Shown here one piece after another: positions 24,433-32,541 of a DNA stretch of 53,913 bases. Source of the DNA: Clostridia bacterium. Lineage in GTDB: Bacteria > Bacillota > Clostridia > Oscillospirales > Acutalibacteraceae. The first letter of the stretch is position 1. The number at the start of each line of letters is the position of its first letter. The position numbers were made by a program, and so were the translations under genes. The stretch is from the NCBI GenBank assembly GCA_017513525.1, contig JAFXFC010000002.1, positions 1-53,913 of the forward strand, written 5' to 3'. The notes under the pieces are model-generated. The model was not told where the DNA came from, searched no databases, and was given only the letters and a program-made list of their open reading frames with translations.

Positions 24433-25602
24433 TTATATTGTATTGTTGTAGTCTTTATCTACGGTTATCACCGTAAACAGCTTACTGTCATATTCCTTTA
24501 TCTCTTTTTCGATCTGCTTTTTCAATTCGCTGTCTGAGAGCTTAAAACCATGCGGAACTACAATATCAAAAATCAGATTTGTATGGGTATTTCCCTCAAC
24601 TATTCTGAAATCGTGAAGATGCATATTCGGATAAATCTTTCTGCATACATCTTCCGCTAAGACTTTAAGCTTTGTTGCCGTTTCATTGTCAGTTTGTATC
24701 GGATCCATATGAATAACAGCGATACAACCGAGCTTCTCTGAAAGCTCTCTTTCGAGATTGTCAATTTCATCGTGAATGTCAAGAATATTACCGCTTGCAG
24801 GAACCTCTGCATGAAGAGATATCATACATCTGCCGGGACCGTAGTCATGCACTATAAGGTCGTGCATTCCTATAATATCTTTACCGTTTAATACTATTTC
24901 TTCTATGCTGTTCACAAATTCCGCTTCTGGCGGTTGACCAAGGAGTGGGCCTATTGTTTCATATGCAGATTTTAATCCCGCAAAGAGGATAAATGCTGCA
25001 ACAGCAAGACCGCAGTAGGCATCTATATTAATATCGGTAAAATATGTAATAAGCATTGAAATAAAAACAACTGAAGTTGAAATCATATCCGAAAGGCAGT
25101 CAGTTGAGGTTGCCTTCATTGCCTGAGATTTACATATTTTTGCATATTTCCTGTTATATAAGAACATATAGAATTTTACAGCAATGCTTACCACAAGTAT
25201 AATAAAAACAAGAAGGCTTATTTCAGGTGTTTCGGGGTTGATGATTTTATTAATTGAGCTTGTCAGTAGCTCAAAGCCCATTAGGAGAATAAGAATTGAA
25301 ACAGCAATTCCGGATAAATATTCAATTCTGCCGTGTCCGAAAGGATGCCCCGGGTCAGGTTTTTTTGCCGCAAGGCGGAAACCGAACATTGTAATTAAGG
25401 ATGATCCTGAATCCGAAAGATTGTTAAAGGCATCAGCAGTAACGGAAATGGCTCCCGAAAGGGAGCCTGCAATAAATTTTATTACAAACAAAAGTATATT
25501 CAGTGCGATTCCTGCGCCTGAACATATCATTCCGTAAGTTTGCCGAAGCCTTTCACTGTCGTTGCTGTTCGCTGAGAACAGCTTAGTGAGAAGCTTTATC
25601 AT
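24433..25602 (-). CDS. Cation diffusion facilitator family transporter
   Basis: A 389-residue CDF transporter, which exports divalent metals such as Zn, Mn or Fe in exchange for protons. It has about six membrane spans (starting near 27) with metal-site aspartates in DAFNNLSDSGSS and in STDCLSDMIST; HPFGHGRIEYLSG is the conserved loop. The C-terminal cytoplasmic domain (about 210-385, RCMISLHAEVPASG, IHMDPIQTDN) is longer than the classic domain. It lies 14 bases after galE and forms the end of an LCP-galE-CDF operon. The metal cannot be named from sequence. Confidence 0.92.
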   Translation of the reverse strand: MIKLLTKLFSANSNDSERLRQTYGMICSGAGIALNILLFVIKFIAGSLSGAISVTADAFNNLSDSGSSLITMFGFRLAAKKPDPGHPFGHGRIEYLSGIAVSILILLMGFELLTSSINKIINPETPEISLLVFIILVVSIAVKFYMFLYNRKYAKICKSQAMKATSTDCLSDMISTSVVFISMLITYFTDINIDAYCGLAVAAFILFAGLKSAYETIGPLLGQPPEAEFVNSIEEIVLNGKDIIGMHDLIVHDYGPGRCMISLHAEVPASGNILDIHDEIDNLERELSEKLGCIAVIHMDPIQTDNETATKLKVLAEDVCRKIYPNMHLHDFRIVEGNTHTNLIFDIVVPHGFKLSDSELKKQIEKEIKEYDSKLFTVITVDKDYNNTI

Positions 25603-25616
25603 ATTTCACCTCATAA

Positions 25617-26633
25617 TCAGTCGTCAAAACCGTTGGGATTATTTTTCTGCCAGTTCCATGTATCTCTGCAGGCATCAAAAATGTCTCTTTCTGCCTTCCA
25701 GCCGAGTATCTTTTCAGCCTTAGAACAGTCTGCATAAGAGGTTGCGATATCACCCGGACGGCGTGCAGCAATTACATATGGGATTTTAACACCTGTTGCT
25801 TTTTCAAAAGCTTTTACAAGATCTAATACACTTACACCCTTACCTGTTCCAAGATTATATATTTCGCAACCCTTTACTTTAAGAGCTCTGTCAAGTGCTA
25901 CAACATGACCGTCTGCAAGGTCAGCTACATGGATATAATCTCTTACGCCTGTACCGTCGGGAGTGTCATAGTCATTTCCGAAAACTGAAAGTTTCTCTCT
26001 CTTTCCGACTGCGACCTGTGAGATATAAGGCATAAGATTATTGGGAATTCCGTTAGGAGCTTCACCTATTTTGCCGCTTATATGAGCACCTATGGGGTTG
26101 AAGTAACGAAGAAGACAAACGCTCCATTCGGGATCAGAAGCAGAGAGATCTTTTAATATCTGTTCAATATAAAGCTTTGTTGTTCCGTAAGGATTTGTTG
26201 TTCCGCCTGCTTCCATTTCTTCATTGAAGGGAGCTGTATGCTTTTCGCCGTACACAGTGGCAGATGAACTGAAAACTATGCACTTTACACCGTGCTTTTT
26301 CATAGCTGAAAGAAGCTTTACAGTACCGCCGATATTGTTGTCATAATATTCAAGGGGTTTTGCACAGGATTCTCCTACTGCCTTAAGTCCTGCAAAATGA
26401 ATTACAGCCTCAATATTATATTCAGAGAACACTTTATCGAGCTTATCTTCATCTCTGATATCGCATTCAATAAGAGGAAAATCCTTGCCTGTGATCTCTC
26501 TTACTGCCTGAGAGGATTTAGGGGAGGAATTTGCAAAATTATCAATAACTACTATTTCTTTGCCTGCTTCAAGAAGGTGGACGCAGGTCTGGGATCCGAT
26601 ATATCCGGCACCGCCTGTAACAAGTACAGCCAT
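25617..26633 (-). CDS. galE: UDP-glucose 4-epimerase GalE
   Basis: A 338-residue short-chain dehydrogenase that interconverts UDP-glucose and UDP-galactose with bound NAD. The N-terminal GGAGYIGSQTCVHL binds NAD; the catalytic Ser lies in FSSSATVYG and the Tyr/Lys pair in NPYGTTKLYIE (about 147-157). Other family segments are CLLRYFNPIGAH and GTGVRDYIHVADLA. AAAGGAG precedes the ATG. It lies 15 bases downstream of the LCP-like gene, fitting a role in cell envelope sugar supply as well as galactose use. Confidence 0.97.
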   Translation of the reverse strand: MAVLVTGGAGYIGSQTCVHLLEAGKEIVVIDNFANSSPKSSQAVREITGKDFPLIECDIRDEDKLDKVFSEYNIEAVIHFAGLKAVGESCAKPLEYYDNNIGGTVKLLSAMKKHGVKCIVFSSSATVYGEKHTAPFNEEMEAGGTTNPYGTTKLYIEQILKDLSASDPEWSVCLLRYFNPIGAHISGKIGEAPNGIPNNLMPYISQVAVGKREKLSVFGNDYDTPDGTGVRDYIHVADLADGHVVALDRALKVKGCEIYNLGTGKGVSVLDLVKAFEKATGVKIPYVIAARRPGDIATSYADCSKAEKILGWKAERDIFDACRDTWNWQKNNPNGFDD

Positions 26634-26648
26634 AAGATATCTCCTTTC

Positions 26649-27506
26649 TTAACTTACAACGGCTATTTCCACCGTGCCAGAGAGCATGGAGGACAGCACA
26701 TCCTGTGCAGCACCGTAGTCAAAAGCTGTTATATTTGTATCAACAAGATTGATGAGTGTTGAGAAAAAACTCTCACCCTTCATGTAGTTTTGCTGTGAAA
26801 AATGCTGTCGGAAAATTGAAGCAACAGTATGCCCCTGGAGCCGTAGGGCAGCTTCCCCTGTCTGTGCAAATTTCATGTATTTCAAAAGCATATCCGAGGT
26901 CATATTCTGCACACCCGGGGAAAAAGTATATTTTACAGCATCTATATTGAATTCATAATTTCCGTCTATTTCAACGGGGACTGCACCTAGATTGCTCATA
27001 AGGCGCTTGAAGTTTTCTTCTGTTACATGGACATACTTTTTTATCGTAACATTTCTTGATGAAAAAGCCGCAGCGAGAATACTCAAGGATTCACTTTTGA
27101 AAGCGGCGGTAATGTTTTTCTTTCCTGAATTCAGTTCAAGACTGTAATCAAGCGGCAAGGGCTTTATCCGTATTTTGTTATTTGCTGCATCAACGCTTAC
27201 AATCTGACAGAAAGTCAATTCATTTTCGTTTGAACAAAGTAAAAGAAAATTAACAGCCTCAGCAAATTGTGCTGTATCGTCCTCTATATCAGAAGCAATA
27301 GTGCTTTCCTCAGCGGGGAGGGTAGTTTCTGCCTCTCTTGCTCCGAGAGCCCTGCCAATATCAAAATCATTAACAGCCAATATTATGAAAACTGATACTG
27401 CAAAAGCTAAAAGGCAAAGCACTATAATAAGTGTTACATGGCCGGGAATTTGTTTTTTCTTTTTTTCCCCCGTTGGGGCGAAATTTATAATATCTTTTTT
27501 GTGCAT
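26649..27506 (-). CDS. Degenerate LytR-CpsA-Psr (LCP)-like membrane protein
   Basis: A 285-residue protein with a basic N-terminus, one membrane span (about 24-45) and an extracellular domain that resembles the LCP fold: NFLLLCSNENELTFCQIVSVD, IKPLPLDYSL, YVHVTEENFKRLMSNLGAVP and a late QGHTVASIFRQHF segment. LCP enzymes attach wall polymers to peptidoglycan. The hallmark SIPRDT is here KPLPLDYS, so the catalytic Arg is missing. It is first in the operon with galE, which fits a role at the envelope. The start ATG follows AGGTGTGAAAG. Function is uncertain. Confidence 0.6.
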   Translation of the reverse strand: MHKKDIINFAPTGEKKKKQIPGHVTLIIVLCLLAFAVSVFIILAVNDFDIGRALGAREAETTLPAEESTIASDIEDDTAQFAEAVNFLLLCSNENELTFCQIVSVDAANNKIRIKPLPLDYSLELNSGKKNITAAFKSESLSILAAAFSSRNVTIKKYVHVTEENFKRLMSNLGAVPVEIDGNYEFNIDAVKYTFSPGVQNMTSDMLLKYMKFAQTGEAALRLQGHTVASIFRQHFSQQNYMKGESFFSTLINLVDTNITAFDYGAAQDVLSSMLSGTVEIAVVS

Positions 27507-27533
27507 TAAAATCTTTCACACCTTTACCGTCCT

Positions 27534-27562
27534 ATTATAAATGTATATATTAAAAAAAACAA
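27534..27562 (-). promoter_or_regulatory. Promoter for the LCP-like/galE/CDF operon
   Basis: On the minus strand TTGTTT (27562-27557), a 17-base spacer and TATAAT (27539-27534), diverging from the rplU promoter. Confidence 0.7.
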
Positions 27563-27616
27563 GAGATTAGTGAAGATTTTAACGATTTGTAATAATTTTT
27601 TCATGAAGAAAAAGTA

Positions 27617-27645
27617 TTGACATTATTCGTCAGTTGTGGTATTAT
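27617..27645 (+). promoter_or_regulatory. Promoter for rplU-prp-rpmA
   Basis: TTGACA at 27617-27622, a 17-base spacer and TATTAT at 27640-27645. Confidence 0.87.
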
Positions 27646-27648
27646 ACC

Positions 27649-27712
27649 TAAGCCGCATATTCAAGGTTACAAGTGGTTTATATCCCACCTTGCGTAGCGA
27701 GACTTATAAAGG
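27649..27712 (+). promoter_or_regulatory. L21 leader RNA before rplU
   Basis: The leader reads AAGCCGCATATTCAAGGTTA, then GTGG...CCCACCTTGCGTAGCGAGAC. AAGGT pairs with ACCTT around the inner GTGG/CCAC stem, as in the Rfam L21_leader found before rplU in Firmicutes. It probably mediates feedback by L21. Confidence 0.75.
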
Positions 27713-27722
27713 AGAAATATCA

Positions 27723-28034
27723 ATGTACGCAATTATCGAAACAGGCGGTAAGCAGTATAAGGTAGAAGCAGGCGACGTTGTTTTTATTGAAAAGCTTGAC
27801 GTTGAAAGTGACAGCGAAGTTGTATTCGACAAGGTTATTGCAGTTGCAGGTGATGACGGCATCAAAGTAGGTGCTCCCTATGTTGCAGGTGCTACAGTTG
27901 CTGCTAAGGTTCTTAAGAACGGCAAAGCAAAGAAGATCACCGTTATGACTTACAAGCCTAAGAAGAACGAGAAGAGAAAGCTCGGTCACAGACAGCCCTA
28001 CACAAAGGTTGAAATCGCAGCTATCAACGCATAA
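27723..28034 (+). CDS. rplU: 50S ribosomal protein L21
   Basis: A 103-residue L21 ([18 protein letters not shown] at the start; [19 protein letters not shown] near the end). The ATG at 27723 follows AAAGGAG; an upstream in-frame extension lies in the leader. The stop codon overlaps the start of prp by one base. Confidence 0.98.
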   Translation: MYAIIETGGKQYKVEAGDVVFIEKLDVESDSEVVFDKVIAVAGDDGIKVGAPYVAGATVAAKVLKNGKAKKITVMTYKPKKNEKRKLGHRQPYTKVEIAAINA

Positions 28035-28339
28035 TGGTCAAAGCATCATTTTGTATCCGTGAAGATTCCGCAAAATTTACCATTCAGGGGCATTCAGGCT
28101 TCGCAGAAGCAGGTTTTGACATTGTTTGTGCCGCAGTTTCATCTGCCGCATATATGACAGTCAATACAATAACCGAGATTTTCGGCGAAAAAGGTACTTC
28201 AAAGGTAAAGGACGGATTTTTACAGTTCGAAGTCAGCGGCAGCTCAGCCGCACGGGATATTATAAAAGGGCTTCTTCTTCATCTTGAGGAATTAGCAAAG
28301 GATTATCCCGATTATGTTACAGTAACAACGGAGGTGTAA
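28034..28339 (+). CDS. prp: Ribosomal-processing cysteine protease Prp
   Basis: A 101-residue YsxB/Prp family protease that removes the N-terminal extension of L27 in Firmicutes. The catalytic His20 lies in QGHSGFAEAG and Cys32 in DIVCAAVS, the expected pair. The start codon overlaps the rplU stop (TAATG) and rpmA starts three bases after its end, the conserved rplU-prp-rpmA order. L27 in this window carries the matching cleavage site. Confidence 0.95.
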   Translation: MVKASFCIREDSAKFTIQGHSGFAEAGFDIVCAAVSSAAYMTVNTITEIFGEKGTSKVKDGFLQFEVSGSSAARDIIKGLLLHLEELAKDYPDYVTVTTEV

Positions 28340-28342
28340 GTA

Positions 28343-28621
28343 ATGCTTAAGATAAACATTCAGCTTTTCGCTCATAAAAAAGGTATGGGTTCAACCCGTA
28401 ACGGCCGTGATTCCGAATCCAAGAGACTCGGCACAAAGAGAAGCGACGGACAGTTCGTTAATGCAGGTACCATCATCGTTCGTCAGCGTGGAACACACAT
28501 CCACCCCGGCAACAATGTAGGTAAGGGCTCCGACGATACACTTTTCGCTCTCATCGACGGAAAAGTTAAGTTTGAACGTCTTGGCAAGGACCGTAAAAAG
28601 GTCAGCGTTTACAGCAACTAA
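28343..28621 (+). CDS. rpmA: 50S ribosomal protein L27 with cleavable N-terminal extension
   Basis: A 92-residue L27, whose N-terminus reaches the peptidyl transferase centre. It starts MLKINIQLF followed by AHKKG; Prp is expected to cut after Phe9 to expose the mature AHKKGMGST end. The core [15 protein letters not shown] and [19 protein letters not shown] is typical. CGGAGGTG precedes the ATG. Confidence 0.98.
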   Translation: MLKINIQLFAHKKGMGSTRNGRDSESKRLGTKRSDGQFVNAGTIIVRQRGTHIHPGNNVGKGSDDTLFALIDGKVKFERLGKDRKKVSVYSN

Positions 28622-28629
28622 TTAAAAAA

Positions 28630-28664
28630 ATTTACCCTGTGTCTTTTGACACAGGGTTATTTTT
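28630..28664. terminator. Bidirectional terminator after rpmA
   Basis: Stem ACCCTGTGTC / GACACAGGGT (28634-28657) with loop TTTT, A tract before and T-rich sequence after. Confidence 0.9.
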
Positions 28665-30102
28665 ATGCATTGAAGTTTTTAACCACTGATTTAAGAGTAT
28701 CTGCAATGAATTTATGAGTTTCGGGTCCCATGGAGTTGGTTTCATGGTAGTGGTTTTCATCGAATCTGTCTCTTGTGGAATTAAGATACGGCTGTGTGGG
28801 ATGTAAAACGAAATCGTTTTTCGGTACACAGTAACCTGACATATCGTTTGTAACACCGAATGCTATCATTTCATGATCGCCTGCGATATCAGCAAGGGGC
28901 TCAGCGTTGACTTCCGGACCTAAGCCTGTTGTGGAGTTTTCTTTATCCATAAAACCGCCGTAGACCGTTGAAACAAAGTTTTCACCGGGAAGAAGAAGTA
29001 TCTTCTGTGAGCCTATTGTCATATATGTGATTTCGGTTTTCATTGCAATACCGGTTTCTGAACAATTTGAGGGGAATGCCTTGAAGCTCATTGTTCCTCT
29101 CATTGCAAGAAGAGTGAGAACATTATTGTCAACGGGAAGATAGAACTGCTGGCAGATGAATTTGATTTCGGGCTTGAGCTCGGTTTCTTCTTTAATTTCA
29201 AAGGCTTTTTCTGCATAGTATTTTGCCTGCTTTTTTATAACCTCAACTCTGTCCTCGTCGTCAAAGTCTTTTGCATCCATGCCGCCTATGGCACCGATAC
29301 CGAAAATAACATCAGCACCTTTTTCTTCTTTTATCTGTTCACGCATGAAATAGGGGTATTCGCCTGAAAGAAGACGGTTTCCGCCGCCCAAGGAATTCGG
29401 ATGTGCACCGATATTCATTATCCAGATTTCTGAACTTTCATCAGCGGGAACGAAACGAAGTCTTGTCAATACCTCATGCTTCTCGGGAAGTCTTCTGCCT
29501 GTAGAAAGACCTCCTTCAATGGAAACTCTGCCGGAATAGAGCTTTCCTTCTTTTCTGTTTTTGTAAGCCTCTATACTTACTTCTACAGCCTTGTTGAAAA
29601 GCATTTCCATGTATTCGGGTACTTTTCCGTCAGAGGGAATGCTTACGAGATTAGCTTTTCCCCAGTAACCGAGAGTATCAATTCCCGAATGTGAATGAGT
29701 GCAGCTGAAATTTACAGCCTTGCAGTTTTTCATTTCGGGGCGAGAAAGTATCATTTTTCTTATCTTGTTGACTTCAATGTTAGTAAGACCGACTATATCG
29801 GCACTTATCCAGATAATACCCTCATCGTTTCCGCAATCAATCCACATAGCATGGATATAAACAGGGGAGAGTATACCTTCCATTTTATGACCTGAGCCGT
29901 GACCTGCTATCCAATAGGTTCTGTCAAGACTGAGATCGGGCATAATTTCAGCTTTTGCAAAGCCTGCATTAAAGCTGTTTCCCGATATTGTAACAGGTTT
30001 TTCTTCGGGAATCGGGTAAGCAGTTGCAGTTTTCTGAATTTTCTTACCAAAATTTTTAGTTATTTTTATAATGCCTTTTGAAGCGAGATCCATAATATCC
30101 AT
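28663..30102 (-). CDS. Neutral/alkaline ceramidase-like protein
   Basis: A 479-residue protein of the neutral ceramidase superfamily, which cleaves the amide of ceramides with a zinc ion. Evidence is YWIAGHGSGHKMEG, WIDCGNDEGIIWISADIVGL and the zinc motif SCTHSHSG (His-x-His). The nucleophile motif of true ceramidases (GDxSPN type) is not found; the corresponding place reads GIGAIGGMDAKD. There is no signal peptide, so it appears cytoplasmic. The ATG at 30102 follows GGAGGT; an ATG at 30117 overlaps that site. It may act on another amide or ester. It is a single-gene unit. Confidence 0.78.
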   Translation of the reverse strand: MDIMDLASKGIIKITKNFGKKIQKTATAYPIPEEKPVTISGNSFNAGFAKAEIMPDLSLDRTYWIAGHGSGHKMEGILSPVYIHAMWIDCGNDEGIIWISADIVGLTNIEVNKIRKMILSRPEMKNCKAVNFSCTHSHSGIDTLGYWGKANLVSIPSDGKVPEYMEMLFNKAVEVSIEAYKNRKEGKLYSGRVSIEGGLSTGRRLPEKHEVLTRLRFVPADESSEIWIMNIGAHPNSLGGGNRLLSGEYPYFMREQIKEEKGADVIFGIGAIGGMDAKDFDDEDRVEVIKKQAKYYAEKAFEIKEETELKPEIKFICQQFYLPVDNNVLTLLAMRGTMSFKAFPSNCSETGIAMKTEITYMTIGSQKILLLPGENFVSTVYGGFMDKENSTTGLGPEVNAEPLADIAGDHEMIAFGVTNDMSGYCVPKNDFVLHPTQPYLNSTRDRFDENHYHETNSMGPETHKFIADTLKSVVKNFNA

Positions 30103-30192
30103 AAAAATTACCTCCATTTAGTCTATATTAACACTATAAAAAGATTTTTTCTACTGTCTTTTCAGAAAATTTACTGTTTTTTTACTAACATC

Positions 30193-30221
30193 TTGAAAAT
30201 AATAAGTTTATATGATATTAT
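30193..30221 (+). promoter_or_regulatory. Promoter for the secreted alpha/beta hydrolase
   Basis: TTGAAA at 30193-30198, a 17-base spacer and TATTAT at 30216-30221. Confidence 0.75.
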
Positions 30222-30253
30222 TAGCTTAAAATTAACTGAAAGGAAAAATTAAA

Positions 30254-31165
30254 ATGAAAAAAGTATTAGCTCTGGCATTAAGCATTATTATGATATTTGC
30301 TGCAGCAATTCCTGCTTTTGCTGCATATGAAACACCTTTTGAAGACAGCCGTTTTTTTGAATACGGAGAATATTCAATTCATTACAGAAAATGGGATGCC
30401 GAAAATCCGAAAGGGCAGATATTTATGATACACGGCTTTGCTCTTTCCTCTTATTGTTGGACGAAGCTCGCTGAAAGACTTGTTGCAAACGGATACACCT
30501 GTGTTATGGCAGACCTTCCCGATTTCGGATATTCAACAAGAGAAACTGCAGGTATGGAAAAATTGCTTCGAGAAGATATTATGCACGCTCTTATGACAGA
30601 GCTTTCTTCTGAGCCTTGGTATCTTGCAGGCCACTCCATGGGCGGTTTTGTTGCAGAATCTATTTATGACAAATATCCTGAATCCGTAAACAATCTTCTT
30701 CTTTACGGAACCTCAGGCAATATTACTTCACCTTCTATGGCAAAGATTATGGGCAATGATATTTTCGTTGCACTCGTAGGTCCTCTCATGCAGCTTATGA
30801 CAAGATTTGATTTTCTTGTTAAAATGTTCCTTCGGGTAGCTCTTGCCGATAACGATTATGCTGCAGATTATGATATTTCTAAAATCACAGAGCCTTTAAG
30901 AATCAACGGTACGGGAAAAGGTGCATGCTATAACTTTTCAATGCTTACAGGCACGAATTTTGAATCAATCAAAAACGGTTCTCCCATACTTTATGTGAAC
31001 GGCAGCGAGGATTCCGTTATTTCCTCAAGTGCTCAGGATGAATTCAGAGAATATCTTCCCGAAGGCAGTGTTGATTATATAGTTGACGGCGGCGGTCATA
31101 TGTTTATTGAAAATAAAGCAGATGAAGTGGCTGAAGTCACATTAAAATTCCTTGCGGAAAACTGA
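30254..31165 (+). CDS. Secreted alpha/beta hydrolase
   Basis: A 303-residue protein with a signal peptide (about 1-24, MKKVLALALSIIMIFAAAIP, cleaved near AFAA). The alpha/beta-hydrolase fold is shown by the oxyanion motif MIHGFALSSYCW, the nucleophile elbow AGHSMGG (Ser128), an acid in VNGSEDSV and the catalytic His in DGGGHMF. Helices after 150 form a lid with hydrophobic faces, suggesting an esterase or lipase. GAAAGGA precedes the ATG. The gene has its own promoter and terminator. Substrate unknown. Confidence 0.88.
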   Translation: MKKVLALALSIIMIFAAAIPAFAAYETPFEDSRFFEYGEYSIHYRKWDAENPKGQIFMIHGFALSSYCWTKLAERLVANGYTCVMADLPDFGYSTRETAGMEKLLREDIMHALMTELSSEPWYLAGHSMGGFVAESIYDKYPESVNNLLLYGTSGNITSPSMAKIMGNDIFVALVGPLMQLMTRFDFLVKMFLRVALADNDYAADYDISKITEPLRINGTGKGACYNFSMLTGTNFESIKNGSPILYVNGSEDSVISSSAQDEFREYLPEGSVDYIVDGGGHMFIENKADEVAEVTLKFLAEN

Positions 31166-31178
31166 AAAAACAATAACA

Positions 31179-31210
31179 AAAATCTCTCTTGTGTTTACAA
31201 GGGAGATTTT
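31179..31210. terminator. Terminator after the alpha/beta hydrolase, overlapping the pepT promoter
   Basis: Stem AAAATCTCTCTTGT / ACAAGGGAGATTTT with loop GTTT (31179-31210). The pepT -35 (31189-31194) lies within the stem and its -10 (31212) starts two bases after it. Confidence 0.8.
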
Positions 31211-31217
31211 GTATAAT
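31189..31217 (+). promoter_or_regulatory. Promoter for pepT
   Basis: TTGTGT at 31189-31194, a 17-base spacer and the consensus TATAAT at 31212-31217. The -35 is weak. Confidence 0.6.
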
Positions 31218-31249
31218 TAACAGGAAATCAGACGAAGGGATCTATAATT

Positions 31250-32443
31250 ATGAATGTTACAGAAAGATTTTTGAAATATGTTTCTTTTCCCACTTCTTCA
31301 GATGAGTTTTCCGAAACAGTTCCCTCTACTGAAAAGCAGAAGGTTCTGGGAAAATATATTGCCGAAGAGCTTGAAAAAATAGGCATGGAAAAGGTATTTT
31401 TAGATGAAAACGGCTATGTTTATGCTGAGCTTCAGGGCAATATAGAGGGAGCCATAGGCTTTGTTGCGCATATGGATACCTCTCCCGATGCTCCCGATGC
31501 ACCTATAAATACCCGTATCATTGAATATATGGGCGGAGATATAGAGCTTTGTGAGAATATTTCAATAAATGTATCGGAATATCCGTTTTTATCTGAATAT
31601 GAAGGTCAGCACCTTATTGTGACTGACGGCAAAACTCTTCTCGGTTCCGACGATAAAGCGGGAGTTGCGGAAATAGTTTCAATGTGCGAATATTTTATAA
31701 ATAATCCCGAAAAAAAGCATAAAACAATAGCGGTTTGTTTTACACCCGATGAAGAAATAGGCAGGGGTGCAGACTTTTTTGATTATAACCGTTTTGCCGC
31801 AAAGGAAGCTTATACCGTTGACGGCGGCGCATTGGGCGAAATAGAATATGAAAATTTCAATGCCGCTTCAGCTAAAGTCAGTGTAAAGGGTGTTATCATT
31901 CATCCGGGTTCTGCTAAGAACAAAATGAAAAATGCAGTACTGTATGTGAATGAATTTATATCCATGATGCCTAAAAATGAAATTCCCGCCTGTACGGAAG
32001 GCTATGAAGGCTTTTATCATATCCACGATATAAAAGCAGATGAAACTTCAGGCGAGATCAGAATGATAATAAGAGATCATGATTCAGAGAAATTCAAGAG
32101 TAAAAAAGCATTTCTCGAAAATCTGGTTTCTTACTTGAACACGGTTCACGGTGAGGGTACTTTCTCTCTTGAAATAAAAGACAGCTATTATAACATGAAA
32201 GAAAAAATACTTCCCTTTATGTATCTGATAGACAATGCAAAGGCAGCTTTTGAAAAAGCAGGTGTCACTGCGAAAACCGTTCCCATAAGAGGCGGAACGG
32301 ACGGCGCAAGACTCTCATATGAAGGTCTTCCTTGTCCTAATCTTTCCACGGGTGGAGAAAATTTCCACAGTGTCAGAGAATTTATTTCTGTCGAAAGTAT
32401 GGAAAAAATGGTGGATGTGCTGATATGCCTTGCAGGTATGTAA
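31250..32443 (+). CDS. pepT: Peptidase T (tripeptide aminopeptidase)
   Basis: A 397-residue M20 metallopeptidase that frees the N-terminal residue of tripeptides in the cytoplasm. Zinc-site motifs are VAHMDTSPDAP, GSDDKAG, TPDEEIGRGAD (the general base is one of the Glu pair) and the late GENFHS; IRGGTDGARLSYEGLPCPNL is typical of PepT. GAAGGGA lies before the ATG. It completes peptide use together with the OppA-like receptor and the two M42 enzymes elsewhere in the window. Confidence 0.96.
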   Translation: MNVTERFLKYVSFPTSSDEFSETVPSTEKQKVLGKYIAEELEKIGMEKVFLDENGYVYAELQGNIEGAIGFVAHMDTSPDAPDAPINTRIIEYMGGDIELCENISINVSEYPFLSEYEGQHLIVTDGKTLLGSDDKAGVAEIVSMCEYFINNPEKKHKTIAVCFTPDEEIGRGADFFDYNRFAAKEAYTVDGGALGEIEYENFNAASAKVSVKGVIIHPGSAKNKMKNAVLYVNEFISMMPKNEIPACTEGYEGFYHIHDIKADETSGEIRMIIRDHDSEKFKSKKAFLENLVSYLNTVHGEGTFSLEIKDSYYNMKEKILPFMYLIDNAKAAFEKAGVTAKTVPIRGGTDGARLSYEGLPCPNLSTGGENFHSVREFISVESMEKMVDVLICLAGM

Positions 32444-32476
32444 AATCAAATTATGTAATAAAAACTGATTTTGCTA

Positions 32477-32505
32477 TGGACTTTATTTGTTTTTGGTGGT
32501 AAAAT
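32477..32505 (+). promoter_or_regulatory. Possible promoter for the DUF1846 gene
   Basis: TGGACT at 32477-32482, a 17-base spacer and TAAAAT at 32500-32505. Confidence 0.5.
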
Positions 32506-32541
32506 ACTTCGTATGTTGTTAATTTATCAGGGGTGTTTATT

